64,000 bases of DNA from Chitinophagaceae bacterium (GTDB lineage: Bacteria; Bacteroidota; Bacteroidia; Chitinophagales; UBA10324): the NCBI GenBank assembly GCA_016717285.1, contig JADKFU010000004.1, positions 496,001 to 560,000 of the forward strand, in the 5' to 3' direction. This document shows positions 1 to 8,780 of this stretch, one piece after another. Below the pieces are notes generated by a model. That model was not told the origin of the DNA, searched no databases, and worked only from the letters and a program-made list of their open reading frames with translations. Both the position numbers and the translations under genes were made by a program. The stretch's first letter is position 1. Every line of letters begins with the position of its first letter.

Positions 1-3000
1 AGGGTCGAGTGTAAAATTTGTTTTTCGCAATACTTCCTGCTGCTGCACAACCAACTGCGCACCTTTGATCGATGGCTGTTGTTGCAACGCGAGTTCAATG
101 GCCTGTTGCAGTGTGATTGATTTTTCCGGAAGTAATGATGAAGCGGTTGTTAGTTGCTGGGCACTTAATTTCGAAGGAAAGAGAAGGGTCAGCAGCATCA
201 TCAACCCTAACGTGAGATTTTTAGGTTGGAACATCCTCTTGCCTTCTTTATGAAACAAGCTGTACAACACCGGCAACACTACTAACGTAAGCAGCGTAGA
301 AGAAATCAGTCCGCCAATTACCACTGTTGCCAAAGGTTTTTGAACTTCGCTTCCGGTACTGTTGCTAAGAGCCATGGGCAGAAATCCAAGTGAAGCAACT
401 GCCGCAGTGGCCAGCACAGGCCGAAGTCTTGCAGCCGTTCCTTTCAGAATTCTTATGGTAATATCCATTTCTCCTTCCTGTTTTAAGCGGTTGAAATAAC
501 TGATCAACACAATGCCGTTTAATACTGCCACACCAAACAATGCAATAAATCCAATACCAGCACTGATGCTGAAATTCATGTTGCACAACCAAAGAGCTGC
601 CACACCGCCGATCGCTGCGAGTGGAATAGCAGAAAAAATAATCAGCGCATCCGTGAGCGAACGAAAAGTGATAAACAACAAGAAGAAAATCAGGAAGAGC
701 GCTGCGGGAATCGCAATCATCAATCTTCCTTTTGCCTCTTGCAGATTTTTAAAAGTGCCACTGTAATCGAGGTAATAACCTGCAGGTAATTTTAACTGAT
801 CCGACAATTGTTTTTGAATGTCCATAGCTGTTGATTGAATGTCACGTCCGCGCACATTGGTTTCTACCACAATCCTTCGTTCCCCGTTGTCACGGGAAAT
901 TTCGGCCGGTGCTGATTGAAAAGAAACCGTTGCGAGTTGTCCTAAAGGAATTTGTGAACCATCCGGCAGCGGCACATAAATATTATTTACCTTTTCTTCA
1001 TCAGCGTCACGATAATCAGCAAGCCGTACTACAAGATCGAAGCGTTTTTCTCCTTCATAAATCACACCTGCTGTTCCACCGGCCAGTGCTGTATTGAGTA
1101 TCCTGTTTACCATCGCAATGTTTAATCCGTATTGAGCAATGCGATCGCGATTGTACTTCACCACTAATTGTGGCATGCCAACAATCTGTTCGACTTTTAT
1201 ATCTGAGGTTCCCTGAACTTTTCCGATGATCGCTGCCACTTCATTTCCCTTCTTATAAAGCAGATCGAGGTTCTCACCAAAAATTTTAATCGCGATATCA
1301 GACTTTACGCCGGCAATCAATTCGTTAAACCGCATTTGAATGGGTTGTTCAAAGGAAAGATTCATACCCGGAATCACGCTCATCTTCTCATTCATCATTT
1401 CAACCATCGATTCATGATCACGTGTGGAAGTCCATTCTTTTTTGTCCTTCATCACAATAATCAAGTCTCCTGATTCAACCGGCATTGGATCAGTGGGCAC
1501 TTCCGATGTTCCGATTTTGCTCACTACTTCATTAACCTCAGGGAAATTTTTCAGCAGTATACTCTCAAGCTGCGTGCTCACGGAAACGGATTGTTGCAGA
1601 TTAGAACCTTGCCGGATGGTTACGTTTGTGGCAAAATCACCTTCATCCAGCTCTGGAATAAATTCACCGCCCAATTGTTGAAATACGAGGAAAGCACCTG
1701 TAAGCAGCAGCAAGGAAACGAGTAGTACTGACTTACGGTACTGCAACATTTTTTGTAAAAAAGGCGCATAGATGATTTGTAACCTGCGAATGAATTTGTC
1801 TGACCAGCTTTCTTTCGCGGTTATTCTTTTTGAAAGAAACAATGAAGACATTAATGGCACATACGTAAGCGACAACAGCAAAGCTCCGATAATAGCAAAG
1901 CTTACTGTCTGTGCCATAGGACGGAACATCTTACCTTCAATGCCAATCAGTGCAAAAATGGGAACATACACAATAAGGATAATGATCTGACCGAACACTG
2001 CACTGTTCATGATGCCGGAAGTGCTTTTTATTATATGATAGTCCATCTGGTGTTGCGTGATCTGCGTATTCCTGAATTTCTGATGCAGCACATACATCAT
2101 TCCTTCTACAATAATCACTGCGCCGTCCACTATCAATCCGAAGTCCAGGGCGCCCATGCTCATCAGGTTCGCGCTCACACCAAAAACATTCATCATGGAA
2201 ATGGCGAACAGCATAGATAAAGGAATCACAGAAGCCACTATCATACCGGCTCTCCAGTTTCCAAGTAAGAGTACCAATACAAGAATCACAATCAATGCAC
2301 CTTTGAGTAAATTGTCTTCCACCGTGTGGATGGTGTTGTTGATGAGCTTTGTGCGATCTACAAATACATCAATGGCGACACCTTCGGGCAGACTTTTTTC
2401 GACCTGGCTCATTCGCTCTTTCACTGCTTTAATAACCTGAACGGAATTCGCACCTTTCATCATCAGCACCACACCACCAACTGTTTCTCCTTTACCATTG
2501 CGTGTAAGTGCACCATAACGGGGAGCATATCCAAAATTAACTGTAGCGAGATCGCGGATATGAACAGGCATTCCGTTTACATTTTTAACAACAACACTCC
2601 TTATATCATCAAGAGATTGAAGAAGTCCTTCGCCACGGATGAAATAGATATTCGGACCCTTATCAATATAACTGCCACCGGTATTTTCATTGTTGTTTTG
2701 CAGCGCATCAAATACTTCGATGAGTGAGATATTCATGCTCAGCAGTTTCTTCGGATCAACTGCAACTTCATACTGTTTTAAGTAACCACCAAAGCTGCTT
2801 ACGTCCACCACACCGGGCACTCCCAGTAATTGTCTTTTTACAATCCAATCCTGCACGGTGCGTAAATCCATGGCAGTAAATTTATTTTCAAATCCAGACC
2901 GCAAGGTTAGTGTGTATTGATATATTTCACCTAATCCGGTGGTGGGAGGGGAAATTTCAGGTGTTCCATAGCCGGAAGGAATATTGCTTTCCGCCAATTT

Positions 3001-3342
3001 TATTTTTTCACTTACCAGTTGCCGGGCAAGATATACGGGCACATTGTCCTTAAATACGATGGTGATGATGGAAAGCCCGCTGCGCGAAATGCTCCGCAAC
3101 TCTGCTACATCAGGAATATTTTTAAAAGCAAGTTCGAGCGGATAGGTAATGAACTGCTCTACCTCCTGCGTTGCGAGGTTGGGGCTGAAGGTATTTACCA
3201 GCACCTGGTTGTTCGTAACATCGGGCAATGCATCAATGGAAAGTTGCGTGGTTGAATAAATTCCCCAAGCGGTAAATACCAGGAGCAAAGCGCCGGTAAT
3301 GAGTTTGTTTTTCACACTAAAGGTGACGATGCGATGAATCAT
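1..3342 (-). CDS. CusA/CzcA-family heavy-metal efflux RND transporter fused to a TolC-like domain (3' end outside window)
   Basis: This gene encodes an inner-membrane proton-driven pump of the heavy-metal RND family, which exports metal ions such as Cu, Ag, Co, Zn or Cd across the envelope. I read 1,114 codons without a stop, running off the window edge. Residues 1 to about 1035 are a full RND pump with an N-terminal membrane helix followed by STTQLSIDALPDV. The family proton-relay motif DFG-DGA-E has D400, D406 and E413. From about residue 1045 a signal-like hydrophobic stretch is followed by SITLQQAIELALQQQPSIKGA, the usual start of a TolC/OEP outer-membrane factor. This pump plus outer-membrane-channel fusion is known in Bacteroidota CusA homologues. 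The ATG start at 3342 fits the family. The DUF6660 gene lies just upstream on the same strand. The metal specificity cannot be read from sequence. Confidence 0.93.
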   Translation of the reverse strand, partial: MIHRIVTFSVKNKLITGALLLVFTAWGIYSTTQLSIDALPDVTNNQVLVNTFSPNLATQEVEQFITYPLELAFKNIPDVAELRSISRSGLSIITIVFKDNVPVYLARQLVSEKIKLAESNIPSGYGTPEISPPTTGLGEIYQYTLTLRSGFENKFTAMDLRTVQDWIVKRQLLGVPGVVDVSSFGGYLKQYEVAVDPKKLLSMNISLIEVFDALQNNNENTGGSYIDKGPNIYFIRGEGLLQSLDDIRSVVVKNVNGMPVHIRDLATVNFGYAPRYGALTRNGKGETVGGVVLMMKGANSVQVIKAVKERMSQVEKSLPEGVAIDVFVDRTKLINNTIHTVEDNLLKGALIVILVLVLLLGNWRAGMIVASVIPLSMLFAISMMNVFGVSANLMSMGALDFGLIVDGAVIIVEGMMYVLHQKFRNTQITQHQMDYHIIKSTSGIMNSAVFGQIIILIVYVPIFALIGIEGKMFRPMAQTVSFAIIGALLLSLTYVPLMSSLFLSKRITAKESWSDKFIRRLQIIYAPFLQKMLQYRKSVLLVSLLLLTGAFLVFQQLGGEFIPELDEGDFATNVTIRQGSNLQQSVSVSTQLESILLKNFPEVNEVVSKIGTSEVPTDPMPVESGDLIIVMKDKKEWTSTRDHESMVEMMNEKMSVIPGMNLSFEQPIQMRFNELIAGVKSDIAIKIFGENLDLLYKKGNEVAAIIGKVQGTSDIKVEQIVGMPQLVVKYNRDRIAQYGLNIAMVNRILNTALAGGTAGVIYEGEKRFDLVVRLADYRDADEEKVNNIYVPLPDGSQIPLGQLATVSFQSAPAEISRDNGERRIVVETNVRGRDIQSTAMDIQKQLSDQLKLPAGYYLDYSGTFKNLQEAKGRLMIAIPAALFLIFFLLFITFRSLTDALIIFSAIPLAAIGGVAALWLCNMNFSISAGIGFIALFGVAVLNGIVLISYFNRLKQEGEMDITIRILKGTAARLRPVLATAAVASLGFLPMALSNSTGSEVQKPLATVVIGGLISSTLLTLVVLPVLYSLFHKEGKRMFQPKNLTLGLMMLLTLLFPSKLSAQQLTTASSLLPEKSITLQQAIELALQQQPSIKGAQLVVQQQEVLRKTNFTLDP

Positions 3343-3496
3343 ACATTGATTATTTGAATGAAGAAGGGGAATGGTTGAAATGAGGAATGCAGCGGCGGTT
3401 TCTATCCTGTAAGTTTATTGTATTCAATTTTATACATGGACAACTGAATCAATGGCACTTCGCTGATCTGAGAACTCCTATGCGATTTTACATAAT

Positions 3497-3832
3497 TTAA
3501 ATGCGTGGCGGTTGCCAATGTATATCATCATATCCACGGATAAATGGCTGATGTGGGAAAGTGAAATTTTCAATTGCATGATAACACGGGAGAGAACCGT
3601 GATAAAGTGAAGCAACTGCTGCATAAGAGGAACAGCAGGAACAGGTACAAACAGGGGAACAAGCATCTGTTCCTGCATGAGGGCTTTGATTGGTTGCAGT
3701 TATTATTGTTGAAACGGCAGTTGGCGTGTCATGGAAATCCGCACACGGTATGAAAGCTAATGCCAGCATATAAACTGCCATCAATAAACTGAAAAAGGGC
3801 AGCCTGAATTTGAGCAATCTGTTTTCTTTCAC
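3497..3832 (-). CDS. DUF6660-type small cysteine-rich secreted protein
   Basis: This is a 111-residue protein with an N-terminal hydrophobic export segment (about residues 10-28), then IPCADFHD and a cysteine cluster CSPVCTCSCC near residues 58-67. This arrangement (hydrophobic leader, IPCxD, later CSPxCxCxCC) matches the DUF6660 family, which in Bacteroidota is commonly encoded just before CusA-type efflux pumps. It ends 155 bp before the cusA-like gene on the same strand, so the two probably form one metal-responsive unit. The cysteines and histidines suggest metal binding, but this is inference. The start codon is GTG, placed about 14 bases after the predicted transcription start of the promoter at 3853-3860. 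Confidence 0.75.
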   Translation of the reverse strand: MKENRLLKFRLPFFSLLMAVYMLALAFIPCADFHDTPTAVSTIITATNQSPHAGTDACSPVCTCSCCSSYAAVASLYHGSLPCYHAIENFTFPHQPFIRGYDDIHWQPPRI

Positions 3833-3852
3833 TATAGTTTTTTTCCCGCAGT

Positions 3853-3860
3853 CAAATGTA
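3853..3860 (-). promoter_or_regulatory. Bacteroidota -7 box (TACATTTG) for the DUF6660-efflux operon
   Basis: The minus strand reads TACATTTG, a full match to the Bacteroidota TAnnTTTG -7 element. It would start transcription near 3846, just upstream of the GTG at 3832. No clear -33 TTG is visible, so the promoter may need an activator. Confidence 0.4.
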
Positions 3861-4047
3861 AGTAATTTGATAGGAAGCTATGCTTCAGCGCACATTAGCT
3901 GGACAAACCTTGACACCGTGGTCCACGGTTAAGTTCATTCATTGATAATCATTTGAACGGTAATTTCTTCTGTGATTGCATGGTAAATTTGTCGTACACC
4001 TTAGCAGAAAAGCGTTGCCACAAGCTATTTATTTCAAATGTTTTTCA

Positions 4048-4087
4048 AAAAAAACCCTGCTGTGATTGATTCGCAGCAGGGTTTTTT
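4048..4087 (-). terminator. Rho-independent terminator after the YugP-type peptidase gene
   Basis: A perfect stem (AACCCTGCTG paired with CAGCAGGGTT, 11-base loop) is flanked by A and T runs. It lies 17 bases past the stop of the minus-strand peptidase gene. The symmetric A/T flanks would let it work in both directions. Confidence 0.85.
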
Positions 4088-4104
4088 AGGTTAGAAAAAG
4101 GGAA

Positions 4105-4791
4105 TTAATTTCTTCTCCCACCCATAAAAATCATGATGTAATACACCAGTGTGGCAAGTGAGGAAAGCGCAGCCACCACATAGGTCATTGCTGCCCACCA
4201 CAAACCATCCTTTGCTTTTTCACTATCGGCGCCGGCCATAAATCCGCTTTTGTTGATCCAGGCCAAACCACGACGGCTGGCATCAAATTCCACAGGCAAA
4301 GTGATGAAACTGAACAGGGTTGTCATTGCAAATAAAACAATGCCTACGAGTAAGAGTTGCGGAAATACACGCAAGGTTAAAATACCTGCGAGTAAAATCC
4401 ATTGCATCCACTGCGATGAGAAGCTGACAACAGGAACAAGTTTTGAGCGTAAGTTCAGCCATGTATAAGCAGTTGCATGTTGAACAGCATGCCCGCATTC
4501 ATGCGCGGCAATCATGGCAGCCATCACACTTCTTCCCTCAAATACCTCAGGGCTGAGGTTCACGGTTTTATCCATAGGATTATAATGGTCGGTGAGGTGC
4601 CCGGGTACAGAAGTAATTTTAACATCGTAAATGCCATTATCGCGAAGCATTTTCTCAGCTACGTCTGCACCACTCCAACCGTTAGGCGTAGGGTATTTAC
4701 TGTATTCCGACATCTTAGAACGCAATCGTGCCTGAACAAGAAAGCCGACAAGCAGCAAACCGATCATGACAATGAAAAAGAGCATTTGCAT
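4105..4791 (-). CDS. YugP-type membrane zinc metallopeptidase
   Basis: This 228-residue membrane protein belongs to the Zn_peptidase_2 (YugP) family. An N-terminal membrane helix (residues 3-19) is followed by a soluble part with the zinc-binding motif HECGH (H97, E98, H101). Hydrophobic helices lie near 130-165, and VEFDASRRG (E168) is the likely third zinc ligand. Three or four membrane segments place the active site at the inner membrane. The length matches the family. The physiological substrate is unknown; a role in membrane protein quality control is often suggested. It has its own promoter-like box at 4821-4828 and a strong terminator, so it appears monocistronic. Confidence 0.92.
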   Translation of the reverse strand: MQMLFFIVMIGLLLVGFLVQARLRSKMSEYSKYPTPNGWSGADVAEKMLRDNGIYDVKITSVPGHLTDHYNPMDKTVNLSPEVFEGRSVMAAMIAAHECGHAVQHATAYTWLNLRSKLVPVVSFSSQWMQWILLAGILTLRVFPQLLLVGIVLFAMTTLFSFITLPVEFDASRRGLAWINKSGFMAGADSEKAKDGLWWAAMTYVVAALSSLATLVYYIMIFMGGRRN

Positions 4792-4820
4792 AGTTGGTTA
4801 AAAGTTTGGTTTAGTAAACA

Positions 4821-4828
4821 CAAAGATA
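4821..4828 (-). promoter_or_regulatory. Bacteroidota -7 box (TATCTTTG) for the YugP-type gene
   Basis: The minus strand reads TATCTTTG, matching TAnnTTTG, with predicted start of transcription near 4814 and a leader of about 23 bases to the ATG at 4791. No well-spaced TTG is seen at -33. Confidence 0.45.
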
Positions 4829-4947
4829 CCATTCCTTGTTCAATGGATTGATGGACGGTTTACAGTGCTTATTATTTTATGGAAGTTTCTTGCAGATCGA
4901 GCGCATTATTTCTGACTTGCCACGTGGAAAACAATATTTTGCCGCCT

Positions 4948-4977
4948 CTTGTAACCGGTGTTAAACTCATATATTTG
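4948..4977 (+). promoter_or_regulatory. Bacteroidota promoter of scpB (TTG, 18 bases, TATATTTG)
   Basis: CTTG at 4948-4951 is followed by an 18-base spacer and TATATTTG at 4970-4977. Both boxes match the Bacteroidota consensus. Transcription would begin near 4984, downstream of the first in-frame ATG at 4879. That rules out the long reading and supports the TTG start at 4996. Confidence 0.6.
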
Positions 4978-4995
4978 CGCGAAACAGCATCAACC

Positions 4996-5562
4996 TTGGA
5001 AGGAATACAGTCACATATTGAAGCATTAATATTTGTTGCAGAGCAACCCATCTCCATTAAAGATTTACAGGAATGCCTGATTCGTTTAGTCGGATTGGAA
5101 TTGAACAGGGAAGAAATTGAATCTCATGTGGAAGCATTGGTTCAGAAATACCACGATGGAGAATTTGCATTTGAGTTGGTACCCATTGCCGGAGGTTATC
5201 AGTTTCTGACCAAGCCCGCTTATCAGCCAACTGTAAGCGAGTTTTTAAAGAGCAAGTTGAATAAGCGGCTTTCTACTAACTCATTGGAAACGCTTGCCAT
5301 TATTGCTTATAGGCAACCTATATCGAAGCCTGATATTGAGCGCATCCGTGGTGTTAACTGCGATTATACGATTCAAAAATTACTGGAGAAAGAACTGATT
5401 GCCATTGTGGGCAGAAGTGAAGAAGTCGGCAAGCCGTTATTATATGGCGTCAGCACTTTCTTCATGAATTATTTTGGTATCAATTCGGTAAATGACCTAC
5501 CGAAATTAAGAGACCTCGAACAGCCAACAGATAATGTGATTGGTTCGCCCTCCGAAAATTGA
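4996..5562 (+). CDS. scpB: SMC-Scp complex subunit ScpB
   Basis: ScpB is the kleisin-associated winged-helix subunit of the SMC condensin complex, which organises and segregates chromosomes. The protein has the family layout: an N-terminal winged helix (HIEALIFVAEQPIS, then DLQECL) and a second one containing the hallmark LETLAIIAYRQPISKPDIERIRGV, followed by GRSEEVGKPLLYGVS and a short tail. An in-frame ATG at 4879 would add 39 residues unlike the family, and a promoter lies inside that extension. I therefore choose TTG at 4996 (188 residues, starting at LEGIQSHIEALIF), which matches the usual ScpB length. scpA is not adjacent. Confidence 0.92.
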   Translation: MEGIQSHIEALIFVAEQPISIKDLQECLIRLVGLELNREEIESHVEALVQKYHDGEFAFELVPIAGGYQFLTKPAYQPTVSEFLKSKLNKRLSTNSLETLAIIAYRQPISKPDIERIRGVNCDYTIQKLLEKELIAIVGRSEEVGKPLLYGVSTFFMNYFGINSVNDLPKLRDLEQPTDNVIGSPSEN

Positions 5563-5602
5563 CACCACTTTTTTCTGCATTTAAAGATTTTATTGTTCGT
5601 CT

Positions 5603-6940
5603 TCATCCAAATAAGATGGGGTGAATGAGCTGAACAATTTCTGAGGTTTGAATTTTTTCTTCCACGTTTTCAATCATCGTCATTTTTTCAGTCACTTCAT
5701 TAATGGCTTTTCCATTTCGCAAGGCTTCCGCATATGGAATATTGGAAAAAGAAACCATTTGGTAGGGTGATATGAAACGATCGGGATACGCGGAAGCAAT
5801 CAGCTTCTCCATTTTTTTCTTGTGCAAAAAATGAGGATCAGCTACCAGGTCACGCATTTCGATAAAATTGTTCAGCGCCAGTTCAGCGATTGCATCGGCA
5901 TTGGGTTTTCTAGATTGTTCAAAAGCCGGAAAAATCTTAGTCCAGTCATCCGAATACTTTTCCATTAAGCCGTTCAGAATGGTACAATCTTCAAAACCGC
6001 AATTCATGCCTTGTCCGAAAAAAGGAACGATTGCGTGGGCAGCATCTCCGATAAGGCAGGCCTTATCCTGATACGTCCAGGGGAAACAGCGAACGGTAAC
6101 TATGGAAGAAGTCGGATTATTTTTAAAATCCTCTTTGTAAGTGGGCATCAGTGGAATTACATCTGCAAAATATTCCCGGAAAAAATTCTCCGTGTCCTGT
6201 TCTGTTTTGATTTCGGAAAAAGAAACCGGCCCATCAAACTGAAAGAATAATGTACAGGTGAAGCTACCGTCAAGATTCGGCAATGCAATCAGCATAAAAT
6301 TTTTGCGCGGCCAGATATGCAGCGCATTTTTATACAACAGGTGCGAACCATCTTTTGCCGCGGGAATGGTCAACTCTTTGTAACCATGTTCAATATAGGA
6401 TTGCGAAAGATTGAAACGATCGAGAAACTGCATGGTATGCCGCAAAGAAGAATACGCACCATCGGCGCCAAAAATAAGGTTGCTTTCCGCATAGGGTATA
6501 ACGCTATGCGCATCAAATTTTACTTCCGGTTTTTCAAGATCGATGGTGTCTGCACGCTGATTGAAATGAATGTTGACTCCGGTTTGCTTTTCAGCGAGAT
6601 CCATCAATGCCATATTCAGCGCTCCGCGGGAAACCGAATAAATAGCCTGCCCTTCTTTTCCATACGGCTGTTCGTTTTGCGTGCCGTCTACAGCATGTAT
6701 CATCCTGCTGTGCATCGGAATCGCAATTTTTCGGATTTCCTCTTCAAGTCCGGCGGCTCTCAGCGCCTTCCAGCCACGATCGCTCAACGCGAGATTGATA
6801 GATCGGCCTGCCTGTATTTTTTCTTTGCGCATATCAGCACGGCGTTCATAAATAGTAACGGTGTGGTCGCGCTTTGCGAGTAATACTGCTAACAGTGAAC
6901 CGACGAGCCCGGCGCCGAGGATGGTTATTTGTTTTGACAT
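5603..6940 (-). CDS. kmo: kynurenine 3-monooxygenase
   Basis: This FAD-dependent aromatic hydroxylase converts L-kynurenine to 3-hydroxykynurenine with NADPH and O2, in tryptophan breakdown or de novo NAD synthesis. The 445-residue protein has the N-terminal dinucleotide fold GAGLVGSLLAVLLAKR (from residue 9), an ER acid/base end to the second strand, the GD motif with GDAAHAIVPFFGQGMN (D299) that binds the FAD ribityl chain, and NCGFED typical of KMO. Length and motifs match bacterial KMO. The next pathway gene, kynU, lies 334 bp upstream on the same strand, separated by a decayed secreted-protein stub. 3-hydroxyanthranilate dioxygenase is not in the window. Confidence 0.95.
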   Translation of the reverse strand: MSKQITILGAGLVGSLLAVLLAKRDHTVTIYERRADMRKEKIQAGRSINLALSDRGWKALRAAGLEEEIRKIAIPMHSRMIHAVDGTQNEQPYGKEGQAIYSVSRGALNMALMDLAEKQTGVNIHFNQRADTIDLEKPEVKFDAHSVIPYAESNLIFGADGAYSSLRHTMQFLDRFNLSQSYIEHGYKELTIPAAKDGSHLLYKNALHIWPRKNFMLIALPNLDGSFTCTLFFQFDGPVSFSEIKTEQDTENFFREYFADVIPLMPTYKEDFKNNPTSSIVTVRCFPWTYQDKACLIGDAAHAIVPFFGQGMNCGFEDCTILNGLMEKYSDDWTKIFPAFEQSRKPNADAIAELALNNFIEMRDLVADPHFLHKKKMEKLIASAYPDRFISPYQMVSFSNIPYAEALRNGKAINEVTEKMTMIENVEEKIQTSEIVQLIHPILFG

Positions 6941-7046
6941 GGTATAAAGAAACGGAGATTTTAAGGATTGTGTTAATGGGTTAAGATTAATAAAGCTATT
7001 TTAGAAAAACTTTTTCTTCTACCAAGAATTTATTTTTCAGGAAATC

Positions 7047-7211
7047 TTACCCATTATCAAAAGTTTGCTGGAATGAAGTTAATTCTTCATGATGAGTTCC
7101 TCCAAACCGGTAATCCCACTGTTTCAACAAATTACTTTGACCAAAAGTGATTTCAGTTGAGAAGAACAAGAGTGTCCCGATTACAAAAAAAAATCGTCGA
7201 AGGGAGAGCAT
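7047..7211 (-). pseudogene. signal-peptide stub of a T9SS-type repeat protein
   Basis: A 54-codon reading frame encodes a signal peptide (MLSLRRFFFVIGTLLFF, cleavage near FGQS) followed by QWDYRFGGTHHEELTSFQQT and then FDNG and a stop. The part after the signal peptide has the form of the first repeat unit of large secreted repeat proteins in this window (TIGGTSDD...Q-T-DGG at 31155 and the WQNTIGG protein at 52416). It stops within that first repeat. I read it as the remaining 5' end of a lost gene between kynU and kmo. A short secreted peptide is a less likely alternative. Confidence 0.6.
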
Positions 7212-7274
7212 TGCTTACATGATTCAATACATATAAGAAACTTTATTTCAAAGATCATGCTCTTCCTGAAAGAT

Positions 7275-8549
7275 TCAAATTGTGGTCAGGATTTCACCTA
7301 CCCGGAAAACATCCTCAAAAGAGTTATACAACGGCACCGGCGCCATACGAATCACATTCGGTTCACGCCAGTCAGTGATAACTCCGCTTTCAGTTAACCG
7401 ATTGAAAATCTCTTTTCCATTAGCGGAAGCAATCAATGATAACTGACAACCGCGCCATGCTGCATCTTTTGGTGTAATGATCTGCAATGTTTTTGAAGGA
7501 TGATTTTTATTGAAGTCTTCAATAACAAATTCGAGATATGCCGTTAGCTGTATGCTTTTGCTTCGCAGTCTTTCCATACCGGCTTCATCATACAATTCCA
7601 ACGATGCACAATGAATGGCCATCGGAAAAACAGGCGCATTGCTCACCTGCCAGCCTGCAGCTCCTCTTTGCGGATGAAATCCCTTTTCCATTTTGAAACG
7701 TGTGGCTTCCTCATTTCCCCACCATCCTGCAAAGCGAGGTAATTCCGGATCGTTGCCATGTTTTTCATGCACAAAAATTCCGGCCACTCCACCAGGACCA
7801 CTGTTCATATATTTATAACTGCACCAGCAGGCAAAATCAACCTGCCAGTCGTGCAGCTTCACCGGAACATTTCCAATGGCATGTGCGAGGTCAAATCCAA
7901 CGATCGCACCTGCAGCGTGTCCGGCTTCAGTAATTGTTTTCATATCAAACAACTGACCACTGAGATAATTAACACCGCCCAACATGATTGTAGCAAGCTC
8001 ATCTGCATTGTCTTTGATTGCCTGTAAAATATCTTCTGTCCGCAAAGTGAATTCTCCTTCACGTGGTTTCATTTCAATAATTGCATCATCAGGATGAAGA
8101 CCATGATAACGCACTTGTGTTTCCATCGCATACTGATCAGAAGGAAAAGCATTCGCTTCCATCATGATCTTATATCGTGGTTTCGTCGGGCGATAAAATG
8201 ATACCATCAATAAATGCAGGTTGGCCGTAAGTGAGCCCATGGCAACTACTTCCTCCTTATTGGCTCCTACAATTCTTGCCAAAGCTTCCCCGCAAAAGTG
8301 ATGATAGTACAGCCATGGATTTTTTGCATCGAAGTGTGCTTCCACACCATGATGCTGCCAGTCCAGAAATTCCTGTTCCGCATATTCGCGTGCTTTTTTA
8401 GGCAGCAATCCCAATGAATTGCCTGCTAAATAAATCACTTGCTTCCCGTTGCTTTCGGGAATATGAAACTGATCACGGAATTTGCGAAGCGAATCAACTG
8501 CATCCATCTGCAGAGCAAAAGGCAGGCTGTTTTCAAAATTCATATTCAT
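7275..8549 (-). CDS. kynU: kynureninase
   Basis: This PLP enzyme cleaves 3-hydroxykynurenine or kynurenine to 3-hydroxyanthranilate or anthranilate plus alanine. The 424-residue protein shows the family signature: VYLAGNSLG-like YLAGNSLGL near the N-terminus, MGSLTANLHLLM, the substrate/cofactor segment EANAFPSDQYA, FDLAHAIGNVP with the PLP-binding aspartate, and SYKYMNSGPGG with K246 as the Schiff-base lysine. RGAAGWQVSNAPV follows as expected. It sits upstream of kmo in the same direction, so the two supply consecutive steps of the same pathway. Directly upstream of its start lies the abnormal poly-G tract, so its native promoter may be corrupted in this assembly. Confidence 0.96.
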   Translation of the reverse strand: MNMNFENSLPFALQMDAVDSLRKFRDQFHIPESNGKQVIYLAGNSLGLLPKKAREYAEQEFLDWQHHGVEAHFDAKNPWLYYHHFCGEALARIVGANKEEVVAMGSLTANLHLLMVSFYRPTKPRYKIMMEANAFPSDQYAMETQVRYHGLHPDDAIIEMKPREGEFTLRTEDILQAIKDNADELATIMLGGVNYLSGQLFDMKTITEAGHAAGAIVGFDLAHAIGNVPVKLHDWQVDFACWCSYKYMNSGPGGVAGIFVHEKHGNDPELPRFAGWWGNEEATRFKMEKGFHPQRGAAGWQVSNAPVFPMAIHCASLELYDEAGMERLRSKSIQLTAYLEFVIEDFNKNHPSKTLQIITPKDAAWRGCQLSLIASANGKEIFNRLTESGVITDWREPNVIRMAPVPLYNSFEDVFRVGEILTTI

Positions 8550-8590
8550 AGTTACGTGACAGTTATGTTAAAAATAAGGAGGAAAATTGC

Positions 8591-8751
8591 ACGCCTCCGG
8601 GCAAAACCCCGCCGGCCGGGGCAAGCCGCCCCGCCCCCGGCCCCCCCGGCGAGGGGAAAGGGGGGGGGGCCCCGGGGGGGGGGGGGGGGGGGGGAAGGGG
8701 CGGCGGGGGGGGGGGGGGGGGGGGGGGGAGGGGGGGGGAAGCCGGGGGCCG
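8591..8751. other. extreme G-rich low-complexity tract, probable assembly or sequencing artefact
   Basis: About 160 bases are almost entirely G and C, with uninterrupted G runs of 21 (8674-8694) and 24 (8705-8728), in a genome that otherwise looks roughly 40% GC. It falls between kynU and the carbonic anhydrase gene. No known element explains it. Poly-G from dark-cycle base calls at a coverage gap is the simplest explanation. Reading frames through it (poly-proline or poly-glycine) are meaningless. Confidence 0.7.
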
Positions 8752-8780
8752 ATTGCTTCACAAGCCTTATAAAAAAGTGA

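Noticed and set aside
3478..3678. Alternative frame inside the DUF6660 gene
   Set aside because: It overlaps the DUF6660 reading on the same strand, which has the signal peptide and cysteine pattern of a real family.
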